Position numbers and translations under genes: made by a program. The notes below the pieces were generated by a model that saw nothing but the letters and a program-made list of their open reading frames with translations, was not told the DNA's origin and made no database searches. 64,000 nucleotides of DNA from DASWOJ01 sp964250755 (GTDB lineage: Bacteria > Pseudomonadota > Alphaproteobacteria > Acetobacterales > Acetobacteraceae): the NCBI GenBank assembly GCA_964250755.1, contig CAXUHB010000006.1:1-64000 (forward strand), given 5' to 3'. This document shows positions 35,813 to 44,161 of the stretch, one piece after another. Each line of letters begins with the position of its first letter. The stretch's first letter is position 1.

Positions 35813-35967
35813 GGCTTCGTGGGTATCGGCCTGGCTCCGCCGCGTCAACGTCCGGCTGCGCCGGCAGGCAGGGCCGTGGTCGCGGGAAGATGACGGGACC
35901 GCCCGCAGCGGCGGCGAACCCGGTGACGCCCCGCCCGTTCCCCTCGCTCCCACACGGAGCGGTTCCC

Positions 35968-36171
35968 ATGCCAGACAAGAACGAGCACACCGGACGCTTC
36001 GGCGGCCCCGGCAGCAGCCATCAGGACAAGGAGCATCCCGGCAAGAACCACCAGGAGCACGGCCACAAGAAGGGCGGCGGCGCGCCGGGCAGCAAGGCCG
36101 ATCCGCTGAAGGACGCCGACGGCGACGACAGCGGCGGCGGCCATCACTACCGGGACCACGGGCGCACCTGA
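35968..36171 (+). CDS. Small His/Lys/Gly-rich hydrophilic protein
   Basis: A 67-residue, entirely hydrophilic protein with eleven or so histidines (SSHQDKEHPGKNHQEHGHKK and GGGHHYRDHGRT). It has no signal, membrane helix or fold I can name and is probably disordered; metal binding is conceivable. The ATG at 35968 has GGAG upstream and gives the shortest sensible reading. It is divergent from minC, with about 150 bp between them. Confidence 0.6.
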   Translation: MPDKNEHTGRFGGPGSSHQDKEHPGKNHQEHGHKKGGGAPGSKADPLKDADGDDSGGGHHYRDHGRT

Positions 36172-36193
36172 CGCCGCGCCGAAGCCTGAAAAG

Positions 36194-36221
36194 ATCCCGG
36201 GACCCGGCAAGGCCCCGGGAT
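36194..36221 (+). terminator. Hairpin after the His-rich small gene
   Basis: Arms ATCCCGGG (36194-36201) and CCCGGGAT (36214-36221) with a 12-base loop, 22 bases beyond the small gene's stop. Confidence 0.5.
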
Positions 36222-36269
36222 GGCGCAGCCGTGGTCAGCCTGCCGGCGTCAGGCGCGGCGCCTGCAGCG

Positions 36270-37009
36270 TCCGCAGCCGCCGCGGCATGAGCCTTCGTCC
36301 TGCTCTGGGCGACCCGAAGGATGATGAGGCCGTGTCCGGCCTTGGCCACCAAGTTCTGGCGGCACGTGCAAGCTGCGGGATGATCGTCAGGACGCTTCCC
36401 GACGGTGCCAGCATCGGCAGCAGGCAAAGCACGAGGTAAACCGACCGGGTCAGCAGCATAACGAGCCGGGCGAGCGAAATCAGGCGGCGCGGCTCCTACG
36501 CCTCGGCATGGATGACTTCGGCCATGCCGCCGTAGAGTTGCTGGATGATGAGAAGCGGCGCCTTGGAGGCGAACCAGAGCCGGCGCATGGTCGTCGTGGC
36601 GATCCGGCCGGGATGGCCCAGCACGATCACCGCTGCGGCCAGCGACCCCAGGACCAGGATGCACATCCGGGCCTGACGCAGCGGCAGGTCCAGCATCAGG
36701 GCGATGGGCAGCAGCGGCACCGTCGGCAGACAATCGGCGTAACGGTGAATGTCGTCGCAAGGCACGGTGGTCGCCTGCACCGTGCCGTGGACGATCTGCT
36801 AGGCATCACGCCAACGGGAGAGCCGCAGCATATAGTTGTAGGCGGCCATCAGCGACACGAGACCGGGCAGGGCGGCACCCGTGCGGTAGCGCGGGAGCGT
36901 TGACCGGCGCTGCAGGATGAAGAACACCGCCGCGATGCGCCGCGGCGCCGACTGCAAACCAGAACACGTTCACGACGGCCTGTTGCCGCATGCAAGTCAG
37001 GTTGCTCAT
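36270..37009 (-). pseudogene. Decayed microbial rhodopsin (xanthorhodopsin/proteorhodopsin-like)
   Basis: Reading the minus strand from ATG 37009 across frame changes recovers a seven-helix rhodopsin. Helix A begins MSNLTCMRQQAVVNVFWF. After a frameshift near 36935 comes VFFILQRRSTLPRYRTG and the helix B motif MAAYNYMLR (AAYHYxR in relatives). A TAG at 36799-36801 interrupts before helix C, HRYADCLPTVPLL (RYxDWLLTVPLL in intact proteins), then VIVLGHPGRI and LWFASKAPLLII. A second TAG lies at 36496-36498, then SLARLVMLLTRSVYLVLCLLPML (helix F, shown to 20 residues at most by its parts). A frameshift near 36355 leads to helix G NLVAKAGHGLIILRVAQ, with the retinal-binding Lys at 36341-36343. 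The acceptor Asp is kept; the donor position is Ala. Ends are approximate. Confidence 0.85.
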
Positions 37010-37401
37010 GCTCGTCCCTGCGTACGCTGCCAGGAGGCCGTGCATGCTCTGGCAGCCTTGCACATGCTGGATGGCATCCATGGCGGGAAAACCTTCCGAC
37101 AGCGAAGGGCAGCAAATTTTCTCGTCCCTATTGGCCTATTCCTTGTTAACAGATTTGATTCAGCGGTTGCGTTGAAGGTCTTCGATGCAACTTTTCGACG
37201 CAATCCGGCCGCAGCGTTTTCCACCTCGCGGAACGCCGCTTCCCGCTCAGGCCAGCACGCCAAAGGCACACCGTCCTGGACCGCGGCAGCGGCGCAGGGG
37301 CGCACCAGGCCAGCCAGGAGCAGCGCCGGCGCAAATCCGCCTTGACAGGACACGGCGCGTCCGGAAACGTTGCATTTACCAATTCATTGGAGGTGCCTGA
37401 G
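37010..37401. other. Intergenic region with AT-rich promoter-like segment
   Basis: No gene is recognised. About 37110-37160 is clearly AT-rich for this genome (TTTTCTCGTCCC, CCTTGTTAACAGATTTG) and could hold promoters for the rhodopsin relic and for the downstream plus-strand gene. Short frames on both strands lack family features. Confidence 0.45.
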
Positions 37402-38208
37402 ATGACCACGGTTCCTGCCTACGATCCCGTCCTGACCCAGAGGAACTGGGACAAGAACAAGGGCACGCTCGCCAAGATGGCGGGCTACACCGGCATGGGG
37501 GACGCGCTGTCCGGGCTGGAGGCAGCCTACAAGAAGGTGGACTGGACCATGTTCGACATGGCGGTCCTGTTCCCGCGCGGCAGCAAGGACTTCACGCTTC
37601 CCAAGCTGGAGAAGGCGATGGAGGAGGCGGTGAAGGACACAAAGTCCGGCGCAACCGCCAAGCTGCGCGCCTCCGCGCTGGAGGTCGAGAAGCTCGCGCT
37701 CAAGACCGAGAAGGACTACAAGGCCAACAAGCTCGTTCCCAAGACGGCGACGGCGCTGTGCGCCAGCATCGCCAAGGCGGCGGAGGCGTTGGCCGTGGCC
37801 GCCAACCAGAACTCGGTCGGCGGCTACATCGCGGAGTCGGCCAAGTTGGTCCGCGGCATGTATGACGCGACCGCTGCGAATATCCAGAAGAGCTACGGCA
37901 CGCACCTCAACGCACTGGCCACCGCCTTCACGCCGGTCGTCAAAGACCCATCCTACAGCACCTGGCGCGACGCTGGGATCATGACCCTGGCCCGCAACCT
38001 GAACCAGCAGGTCGGCAACGTCGGCAACTTGGCGGAGAAGGGGTATGACGTTGGAATGAACATCGCCGAGTGCAGCAAGTTCTTCAAGGACATGAACCTG
38101 TATGCCCGCGTCGCAGTGCCCTTCGGGGAGGACGCACCGGAGGAGGAGCGCAAGGGCCATGCCAAGACCATGCTGCTGCTGCTGAAGCGGGCCAAGGAGC
38201 TGAAGTAG
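37402..38208 (+). CDS. Hypothetical helical protein
   Basis: A 268-residue soluble protein that I do not recognise. It is Lys/Ala-rich and almost wholly helical, with segments such as LEKAMEEAVKDTKSGATAKL and VEKLALKTEKDYKANKL, no signal peptide and no cofactor motif. The ATG at 37402 has GGAGG about nine bases upstream and AT-rich sequence before it, so it is very likely expressed. The C-terminus (EERKGHAKTMLLLLKRAKEL) is a basic helix. The scaffold gap begins 28 bases after the stop. Confidence 0.65.
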   Translation: MTTVPAYDPVLTQRNWDKNKGTLAKMAGYTGMGDALSGLEAAYKKVDWTMFDMAVLFPRGSKDFTLPKLEKAMEEAVKDTKSGATAKLRASALEVEKLALKTEKDYKANKLVPKTATALCASIAKAAEALAVAANQNSVGGYIAESAKLVRGMYDATAANIQKSYGTHLNALATAFTPVVKDPSYSTWRDAGIMTLARNLNQQVGNVGNLAEKGYDVGMNIAECSKFFKDMNLYARVAVPFGEDAPEEERKGHAKTMLLLLKRAKELK

Positions 38209-38236
38209 CACGGACGGGGCAGGCAGGGGCCACTGC

Positions 38237-38336
38237 NNNNNNNNNNNNNNNNNNNNNNNNNNNNNNNNNNNNNNNNNNNNNNNNNNNNNNNNNNNNNNNN
38301 NNNNNNNNNNNNNNNNNNNNNNNNNNNNNNNNNNNN
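38237..38336. other. Assembly gap (100 N)
   Basis: Exactly 100 unresolved bases, the usual placeholder for a scaffold join of unknown size. The right edge is a 15-bp tandem array, a likely reason for the break. Confidence 0.99.
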
Positions 38337-38479
38337 GCCCCAGTCTGCGGCGCCCCAGTCTGCGGCGCCCCAGTCTGCGGCGCCCCAGTCTGCGGCGCCC
38401 CAGTCTACTGCGCTCCAGTCTGCGTCGCTCCAGTCTGCGTCGTCGCTCCAGTCTGCGGCGTCGCTCCAGTCCGAGGCGC
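38337..38479. repeat. 15-bp tandem array at the gap edge
   Basis: About nine units related to CCAGTCTGCGGCGCC run from the gap into the 3' end of the minus-strand OmpA-type gene. Units next to the gap are identical, those inside the gene are more diverged. On the minus strand they encode TGAPQ/TGATQ; the gene's TAG is inside one unit (38405-38407), and the TGAPQ frame stays open beyond it to the gap. Confidence 0.9.
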
Positions 38480-39982
38480 GGCATAAACCTCGACCCGGCG
38501 GCTGCGCTCGCGTGCGTCCGGCGCCGTCATGCCGGCGGCTTGCGCGCCCAAGGTGACAGCGACGACGCGGCCCGGCGGCAGGCCCGCCCGGGCCAGCGCC
38601 GCCCGCACTGCCTCCGCCCGCACCTGCAGCCCGCCTGGCCCTTCCGTCCCATCGGTGAACCCGGCCACGATCAGGCGGCCGGAGCTGATGCGTTGCGCCT
38701 TGATCTGGGCGGCGGCCCGCTCCAGTTCGCGGACGCTCCGCGCGTCCAGGGCCGCCGTGCCCGGCTGCAGCCGAAGCTCGCCGGAGATGCGCCGTGCGCC
38801 GCCCAGGGCCTGCCGCACCCGGTCGGCGTCCGGGTCGGGCGCAGGCTCCGCCGGGGCGGGGATGGGCGTGAACCCGGCCGCCAAGATGGCGGCCTGCGCC
38901 GCAGGGGAAGTGGCGTAGGCCAGGAAGCGGCTGACCGGCGCCGTGGCGGGCGCGGACGCTGCGCTGTAGAGGTATAGACGGCGGGTCAGCGGATACGTCT
39001 CGTTCGACAGGGCCGCAGCTGTCGGCGCGACCGCCGCGCCGCGCTCGCCCAAGGGCAGCACCTTGACGGTGCTGGCGGCGGCGGCCGGCAGCAGCGCCAG
39101 GCCCAGGGGGTCGGATGCGACGGCTGCCGCCAGGCGCTCGGGCGGCACCTGCAGCGCCGTCGCGGTTACGCCATCCGCGGCAAGTCCGGCATCCTGCGGT
39201 GCGATGGCCGCGCTGCCCCGCCCGCTGGCGACATAGACATGGACCGGGCCGGGCGCCCCGCCGACCTCCGGCCAGCTTGCGGCGCGGCCGGACAGCAGCG
39301 CGCGAACCTGGGCGACGGTCAGGGACGGCACGGGATTGCCGGGATGGACCACCACGGCGATGCCCTGGATCGCCACCGGCGTCTCCGCCACCCCGGCTTC
39401 AACCCCGGACAGGCGCGTGGCGGACATCGCCGCATCGGCGGCGCCGCGCAGCAGCATCGCCAGACCGGCGGCGGCAGTGTTGGAGGTGATGGCGACGGCA
39501 TGGCGCGGGCCGTCCCCGCCTCCGCCGATCTGCTGCACCCCCTCCGCCGCCCCGGGCAGGGGGCCGATCCCGGTCTCTCCGAGCAGGGCGAGGTAGCCCG
39601 CAGCCAGTTGCGGCGCCAGCCGGTCTCCGGCCACGTCCGATCCCGCCAGGCGTAGCAGCACCGTCGTGCCGGCAGCGCGCCCATCGTCCGGCCACGCCGC
39701 CGCCGGCGGGGCAGGACCTCCCGCCGGGGTGGCCGACGCCAGGGCGTTGGGCTGGTTGTTGAGCCTGTATGCCACGGCGGTCAGTCCAAGCGCGATCACC
39801 ACGGCCTGGGTGGCGATGCCGATCAGGCTGCGCGCGCGCCGCTTGGGCGCCTCTGCCGGATGAAGCGGCTGGCCGCACCGGCTGCATGTGAAGTCGCGGC
39901 CGTCCGGGACCAGGACCACGCGTTGCGCCACGCCCAGGGGGCAATGGTCCATGTTGCCGCAGCAGCCTGCCCGGTCAGCCAT
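38405..39982 (-). CDS. PstS-like/OmpA fusion envelope protein (copy 1)
   Basis: A 525-residue protein. Residues 1-40 carry four spaced cysteines (CCGNMDHC, then CSRCG), a zinc-ribbon-like cytoplasmic head. One membrane helix follows at about 48-67. Residues about 100-385 form a periplasmic-binding-protein domain of the PstS type (LLRLAGSDVAGDRLA, VAIQGIAVVVHPGNPV). Residues about 395-505 are an OmpA C-terminal peptidoglycan-binding domain (LIVAGFTDGTEG, ARERSRRVEVY). The tail is a TGATQ-type repeat. It is divergent from, and homologous to, the gene at 41714-43489. The start at 39982 is set by matching that paralogue. Confidence 0.85.
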   Translation of the reverse strand: MADRAGCCGNMDHCPLGVAQRVVLVPDGRDFTCSRCGQPLHPAEAPKRRARSLIGIATQAVVIALGLTAVAYRLNNQPNALASATPAGGPAPPAAAWPDDGRAAGTTVLLRLAGSDVAGDRLAPQLAAGYLALLGETGIGPLPGAAEGVQQIGGGGDGPRHAVAITSNTAAAGLAMLLRGAADAAMSATRLSGVEAGVAETPVAIQGIAVVVHPGNPVPSLTVAQVRALLSGRAASWPEVGGAPGPVHVYVASGRGSAAIAPQDAGLAADGVTATALQVPPERLAAAVASDPLGLALLPAAAASTVKVLPLGERGAAVAPTAAALSNETYPLTRRLYLYSAASAPATAPVSRFLAYATSPAAQAAILAAGFTPIPAPAEPAPDPDADRVRQALGGARRISGELRLQPGTAALDARSVRELERAAAQIKAQRISSGRLIVAGFTDGTEGPGGLQVRAEAVRAALARAGLPPGRVVAVTLGAQAAGMTAPDARERSRRVEVYAAPRTGATPQTGATTQTGATQTGAQ

Positions 39983-41713
39983 GTCCCGCACCGGCCAGGT
40001 GATGGGTTCGGGCCGATGCGGCATGCGGATGCCGCCGCGCCGGCACCGGCGCGCTCAGCCATGTCCCGCGCAGCCCGGCAGGACAGGCCGAGGGCGTGCT
40101 CGGGGGCAGCGGACAGGATCGGCTCAAGGCGTCTCCTCCAGTGGATGCCGGCACCCTGGGGCGCAGGGTCGATGGAACCGGCCGCAAGCCCGCTCGTCGG
40201 CGGATGTTGCAGCGTTGTACCGACAATCCAACATTTGATAAAAAAAATCAACCAGTCTCTCAAAGAACGAGCAGCCGCTCAAATCCCACTGGGCTGGACA
40301 CAACACCCCTGCCAGCGCTGCGGGCGCCAATCCGGCACTCCTGCAGGGGGGGCCGGTCTTTGCTGGCGCGTGCGCCTTCGCATCAGCGCCTCCGCATCGG
40401 CACTGTGCGGCACAGGCCGGACATCGCCGCGCCGCGGGCCGCTGCCAGGGATCGTGTGCCGCCGGGTTTACTGTCGGGAGTTGCGGGTTGCTGGCGTTCG
40501 GCGTGATGGTGGTCTTGCCTGCACTTGCGCCGCGGCCCCACAGCAGCAATGCGCTGGAAGGGATGCGCCGCTGCGGCGCATGCGCCCGGCCAGCGGCTCC
40601 TCGTTGACGGGGATGGCGGTGGAGATCGGGGACGGCCTGCGCGCAGGTTCGGCAGGCCGGGCATGGCAGCGTGCGTCTCGACTACCCTTCGGCTCTCCAT
40701 CAAGTCCTGCTGAGGAGGCCATGTGCCGAATGGACGGGACGCTGCGGCCTCAGACACGCCGGCCCTGGCGCATCGGATGCGCGGCATGGGCGGCGGCGGG
40801 CCTGCGGTCGCACTCAGGCCGCACTCGGGGCCAAGCGCAGGACGGCGCGGCGGACCGGCGCCTGCGGGGTGTCGCGTGCGCAGGCAGCCGGCGGGAGCGT
40901 CGGAAACCGCGGCGCTGCACGCGGCGGCGCATGATGAGGCAGCCGGGACGGAGGGCGCCGGCAGGCAAGGCGGCGATGCCGCTTCCGCTGGCTCCACTGC
41001 AGCCGTTGGGATCGCACCTGCATGCGCCCGAGAAAGAAGCCGTTCTCGGGCGGCTGCGGCAACTTGCGTCATGGCCCATCCCGGCCCGATCCGTGCGCAT
41101 CCCGCTTCATTCCATGCATCAGTGCAGCCAAGCGGTGGTCCGTTGCGGCTCGGACTGGACATGGACCGCCGCGAAAGCTATGCATTCACGCGCGCAATAT
41201 GGTCGCCGGTCCCGCCGAAGCAGGAACGCCCCCCTAGGGTGCCTGGACGTATCCTGCTTCGACAACGGCTTGGCCGAATGCTTTCAGGGGCGGCTGCAAT
41301 GGGCGGACTGGATCTTCAGAGACGCGCTGCCGTACCCGGCACCTTCAAGTCCGCGAGATTTGAAACCAGAACCGGGATGTTAATTTTCTCCGAGAACGGT
41401 TATAAACGGTTATGTTCAACTGGCAGGGGCCAGGGTTTTGCAGCCTCGGAGTTTTCCGCCGACGACGCTGCTTTGCGGGCTGACGGAGGCGGGTGGCGGG
41501 CATTAAGCGGGGCGCAGCCGCGTGCGGGATGCGGACCGGCCTGGAACGCCAGCCTTCGTGTTTGCGCGCGGCTGTTTCGCAGGCATACTAGCTGCGAAGA
41601 CCCGCGCCGTGCTGGATTGCGGCAACCTGTCCGCGGGATTGGAGTGCGTCGCGTGCTGCTTATTTCAACCCCATTGCGCCGAGGCTCGTGTGGCCGGCTG
41701 ATCGGAATGTCCC
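39983..41713. other. Long region without a recognised gene
   Basis: About 1.7 kb between two divergent paralogues. Frames are open on both strands but show no family motifs and read as Arg/Ala/Pro-rich noise. AT-rich islands at about 40219-40265 (CATTTGATAAAAAAAATC) and 41380-41420 are probable promoter regions for the two flanking genes. A degraded element or a regulatory RNA cannot be excluded. Confidence 0.5.
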
Positions 41714-43489
41714 ATGGCTGATCTACGTGGCCGCTGCGCCAACCTCGAATACTGCTCCGCAGCCGTCTCCCAGCGCGTCATCGTACTGCCGGAAGGCTCC
41801 AACTTCGTCTGCCCGAAATGCGGCGAGCCGCTGAAGCCCGTCGGCTTCGCCAAGGCGCGCGGGCTGAGCCGGGCGGGCATCGCCCTGCAGTTCGGGCTGG
41901 TGATCGCCGGCGCAGGAGCAGTGGGCTACAAGCTGCTGGGCGGCGAAACGCCGGACCTCAGCGCCTACCTGCCGGCGTCGCTGTCCCCGGGCGCGTCGGG
42001 AAACCGGGTGGCCGCGGTCCAGCCGCCGCAGCCAGCGCCGGCCGATCCGGCACCGCAGGCCGCCGCGCCGCCCCAGCCTGCCCCGGTGCTTGCCGCCACC
42101 ATCCCACCCCCGTCCCCGCCTGTTCAGCCCCCGTCCGCCGCCGTCCAGGCCCCGCCGCCAGCGCCGGCGCCGGCGCCCGCACCTGCCCCGGCCGCCGCAG
42201 CACCCGCGGTCCAAAGCCCGGCAGTGGCCGCGTCCGGCACGACGACCTTGTTCCGCATGGCCGGGTCCAACGTCGTCGGCAGCGTGCTGGCGCGGCGCCT
42301 GTCCGCCGGATACCTGGCGCTGATCGGCGACTCCTCCATCACCAGCAACTTCGGCAACGCCGAGGGCACGCTGGAGATCGCGGGCCTGCAGGCCGGCCAG
42401 CGCGAGGCCGTGGGCATCAGCCTCGGCTCGGCCACCGCCGGCTTCAACGCCCTGCTGCGTGGCACCGCGGACTTCGCGATGGCCGCAAGCCGCATCAGCT
42501 CCGCCGATGCCGAGCGCCTGTCGTCCCTGGGCGACATGACCGGCCCGGCCAACGAGCACGTCATCGGCATCCAGGGCGTGGCCGTGGTGGTCAGCCCCAG
42601 CAACCGCGTGAACTCCCTGACAACGGCGCAGTTGAAGGGCATCCTGTCGGGCCAGATCAAGGACTGGTCTGAGATCGGGGAGGCCGCTGGGCCGGTCCAG
42701 CCCTATGTCGTCGAAAGCCGCGGCATCGCGGTTGACGTGCCGCACGACGTGCTGGGTCCACGCGACGCCGTGGGGCCGAACGCGAAAGCCCTACCGAACG
42801 AGCAGGCCGTCATCACCGCCGTCACCGCCGACCGTGGCGGCATCGGCTTCGTCCCTTATGGCAATGTCGAACCCGCGCGGGTGCTGGCCATCGGCGAGGG
42901 CGCAAGCACCGCCATCGCGCCCACGTCCGTGTCCATCTCGACCGAGAGCTATCCGCTGACCCGGCGCTTGTACTTGTACACGGCGGCCAAGCCCGGCAAC
43001 GCCTTCGTCGGGCGCTTCCTTGACTACGTGAACTCGCCTGCAGGCCAGGCCGCGGTGGACGCCGCCGGCTACACCCCGCTGACCATCCGGGCCGAGAGCG
43101 CGGCAGTGGGTGAGGGCGCATCCGAGCGGTTTCGCCAGCTGGTGGCCGGTGCGACGCGGGTGTCCATAGACTTCCGGTTCCTGCCGGGATCGAAGGACCT
43201 GGACAACCGGGCGTTGCGCGACCTGGACCGGCTGGTGGCCTACGTCAAGGCGCAGAAGATCAACCCGTCGCGCATCATCCTGGCCGGGTTTGCCGACAAC
43301 AGCGGCACGCCCACGTCCAACCAGGTGGTGTCGCAGCGCCGGATCGAGACGGTCGCGGCAGCGCTGAAGCGCAACGGGATGATCCCGGGCAAGGTTGCGA
43401 CCTTCGGGTCCGAGCTGCCGGTGGCCGACAACGCCACGGTGGAAGGGCGCGACCGCAACCGCCGGGTTGAGGTCTACATCGCGCCGTAG
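41714..43489 (+). CDS. PstS-like/OmpA fusion envelope protein (copy 2)
   Basis: A 591-residue protein with the same plan as copy 1. Four cysteines form an N-terminal ribbon (CANLEYC, then CPKCGEPL); a membrane helix lies at about 55-75; residues about 95-175 are an Ala/Pro-rich periplasmic spacer. A PstS-like domain follows (LFRMAGSNVVGSVLARRLS, IGIQGVAVVVSPSNRVNSL). The OmpA-like domain (about 470-591) contains IILAGFADNSGT and GRDRNRRVEVYIAP. The spacer is long enough to reach the peptidoglycan layer. No pst transporter genes are nearby, so sensing or anchoring is likelier than uptake. Confidence 0.88.
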   Translation: MADLRGRCANLEYCSAAVSQRVIVLPEGSNFVCPKCGEPLKPVGFAKARGLSRAGIALQFGLVIAGAGAVGYKLLGGETPDLSAYLPASLSPGASGNRVAAVQPPQPAPADPAPQAAAPPQPAPVLAATIPPPSPPVQPPSAAVQAPPPAPAPAPAPAPAAAAPAVQSPAVAASGTTTLFRMAGSNVVGSVLARRLSAGYLALIGDSSITSNFGNAEGTLEIAGLQAGQREAVGISLGSATAGFNALLRGTADFAMAASRISSADAERLSSLGDMTGPANEHVIGIQGVAVVVSPSNRVNSLTTAQLKGILSGQIKDWSEIGEAAGPVQPYVVESRGIAVDVPHDVLGPRDAVGPNAKALPNEQAVITAVTADRGGIGFVPYGNVEPARVLAIGEGASTAIAPTSVSISTESYPLTRRLYLYTAAKPGNAFVGRFLDYVNSPAGQAAVDAAGYTPLTIRAESAAVGEGASERFRQLVAGATRVSIDFRFLPGSKDLDNRALRDLDRLVAYVKAQKINPSRIILAGFADNSGTPTSNQVVSQRRIETVAAALKRNGMIPGKVATFGSELPVADNATVEGRDRNRRVEVYIAP

Positions 43490-44161
43490 CGGCGCCGGAG
43501 CGGCCGGGGCGCTCTCTCCCCGGCTGCACCTTGCGCTCGTCTCCCTGCTCCATGGCGGCAGCCGGACCATGGCAACCGGTGCAGGGCGCAGCCCGGGAGA
43601 GGCGCCGGACGTATCCGTCGAGTGAAGGTCAGAGGCTGACGGCACCTTCGGCACTGCAGGATGTTCGTCACGTCCGCGGTCGGTGGCAGTACCGGGGAAC
43701 GTACGGGTGGGGCGCATGGAGTTGCAGCCTGGCACCAGCGTTCCTCGGCACTGGCCGTCCGGTGCCGTCGCCCGATGCGTAGCGGTGCGGCCGCTCAAGA
43801 GAACCAATGAGCCAAGGCTTGCCGGTCCCTGGACCACCCTCTGGATTGCCGCGCCATCGGTGGCCCGCGATGGCGGGTTGTGCCGGTGCAAAAGGCCTGC
43901 GAGGCCGGCGCTGGAAACATGGACGGCTTCGGCAGTTCCGCCGGGTGGCGTGAACCCGCTTCTGCTGCGGCTGTCCTGCAAGCAACCCGCCATCGCGAAG
44001 CGCCTTCGCGCCGTGGGACCTGCGATGCCGGTGCCATTGTGCAGGGGCCGAGGCGGAGGACGGCTGATATAGGATGTTCCGCAGGCAGGAACGGGCTTGG
44101 GCAGGCAGCCCCAGACCTGCCCGTGCGCCGGACGCCAAGCTGCGTCCGGGCGGGGGTTGAG
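43490..44161. other. Intergenic region with a dispersed repeat
   Basis: About 670 bp with no recognised gene, between two convergent genes. Positions 43985-44063 resemble 62762-62841 (both run from an ACCCGCCATCGCGAAG / GCCCGTCATCGCGAGG block to GCCGATGCCATCG-like and GGACGG blocks), indicating a degenerate dispersed repeat. Confidence 0.5.

Noticed and set aside
35813..36760. Upstream extension of minC
   Set aside because: The frame is open only by GC bias and runs through the rhodopsin relic's helix G; MinC N-terminal homology starts at the GTG at 35812.
38337..38479. CRISPR-like array
   Set aside because: Units are 15 bp, directly adjacent without spacers, and encode a repeat peptide; no cas gene is present.
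40723..41721. A 332-codon plus-strand frame in the gene-free region
   Set aside because: No ribosome site or known motif, Arg/Gly/Ala-rich throughout, and overlapped by equally long frames on both strands.
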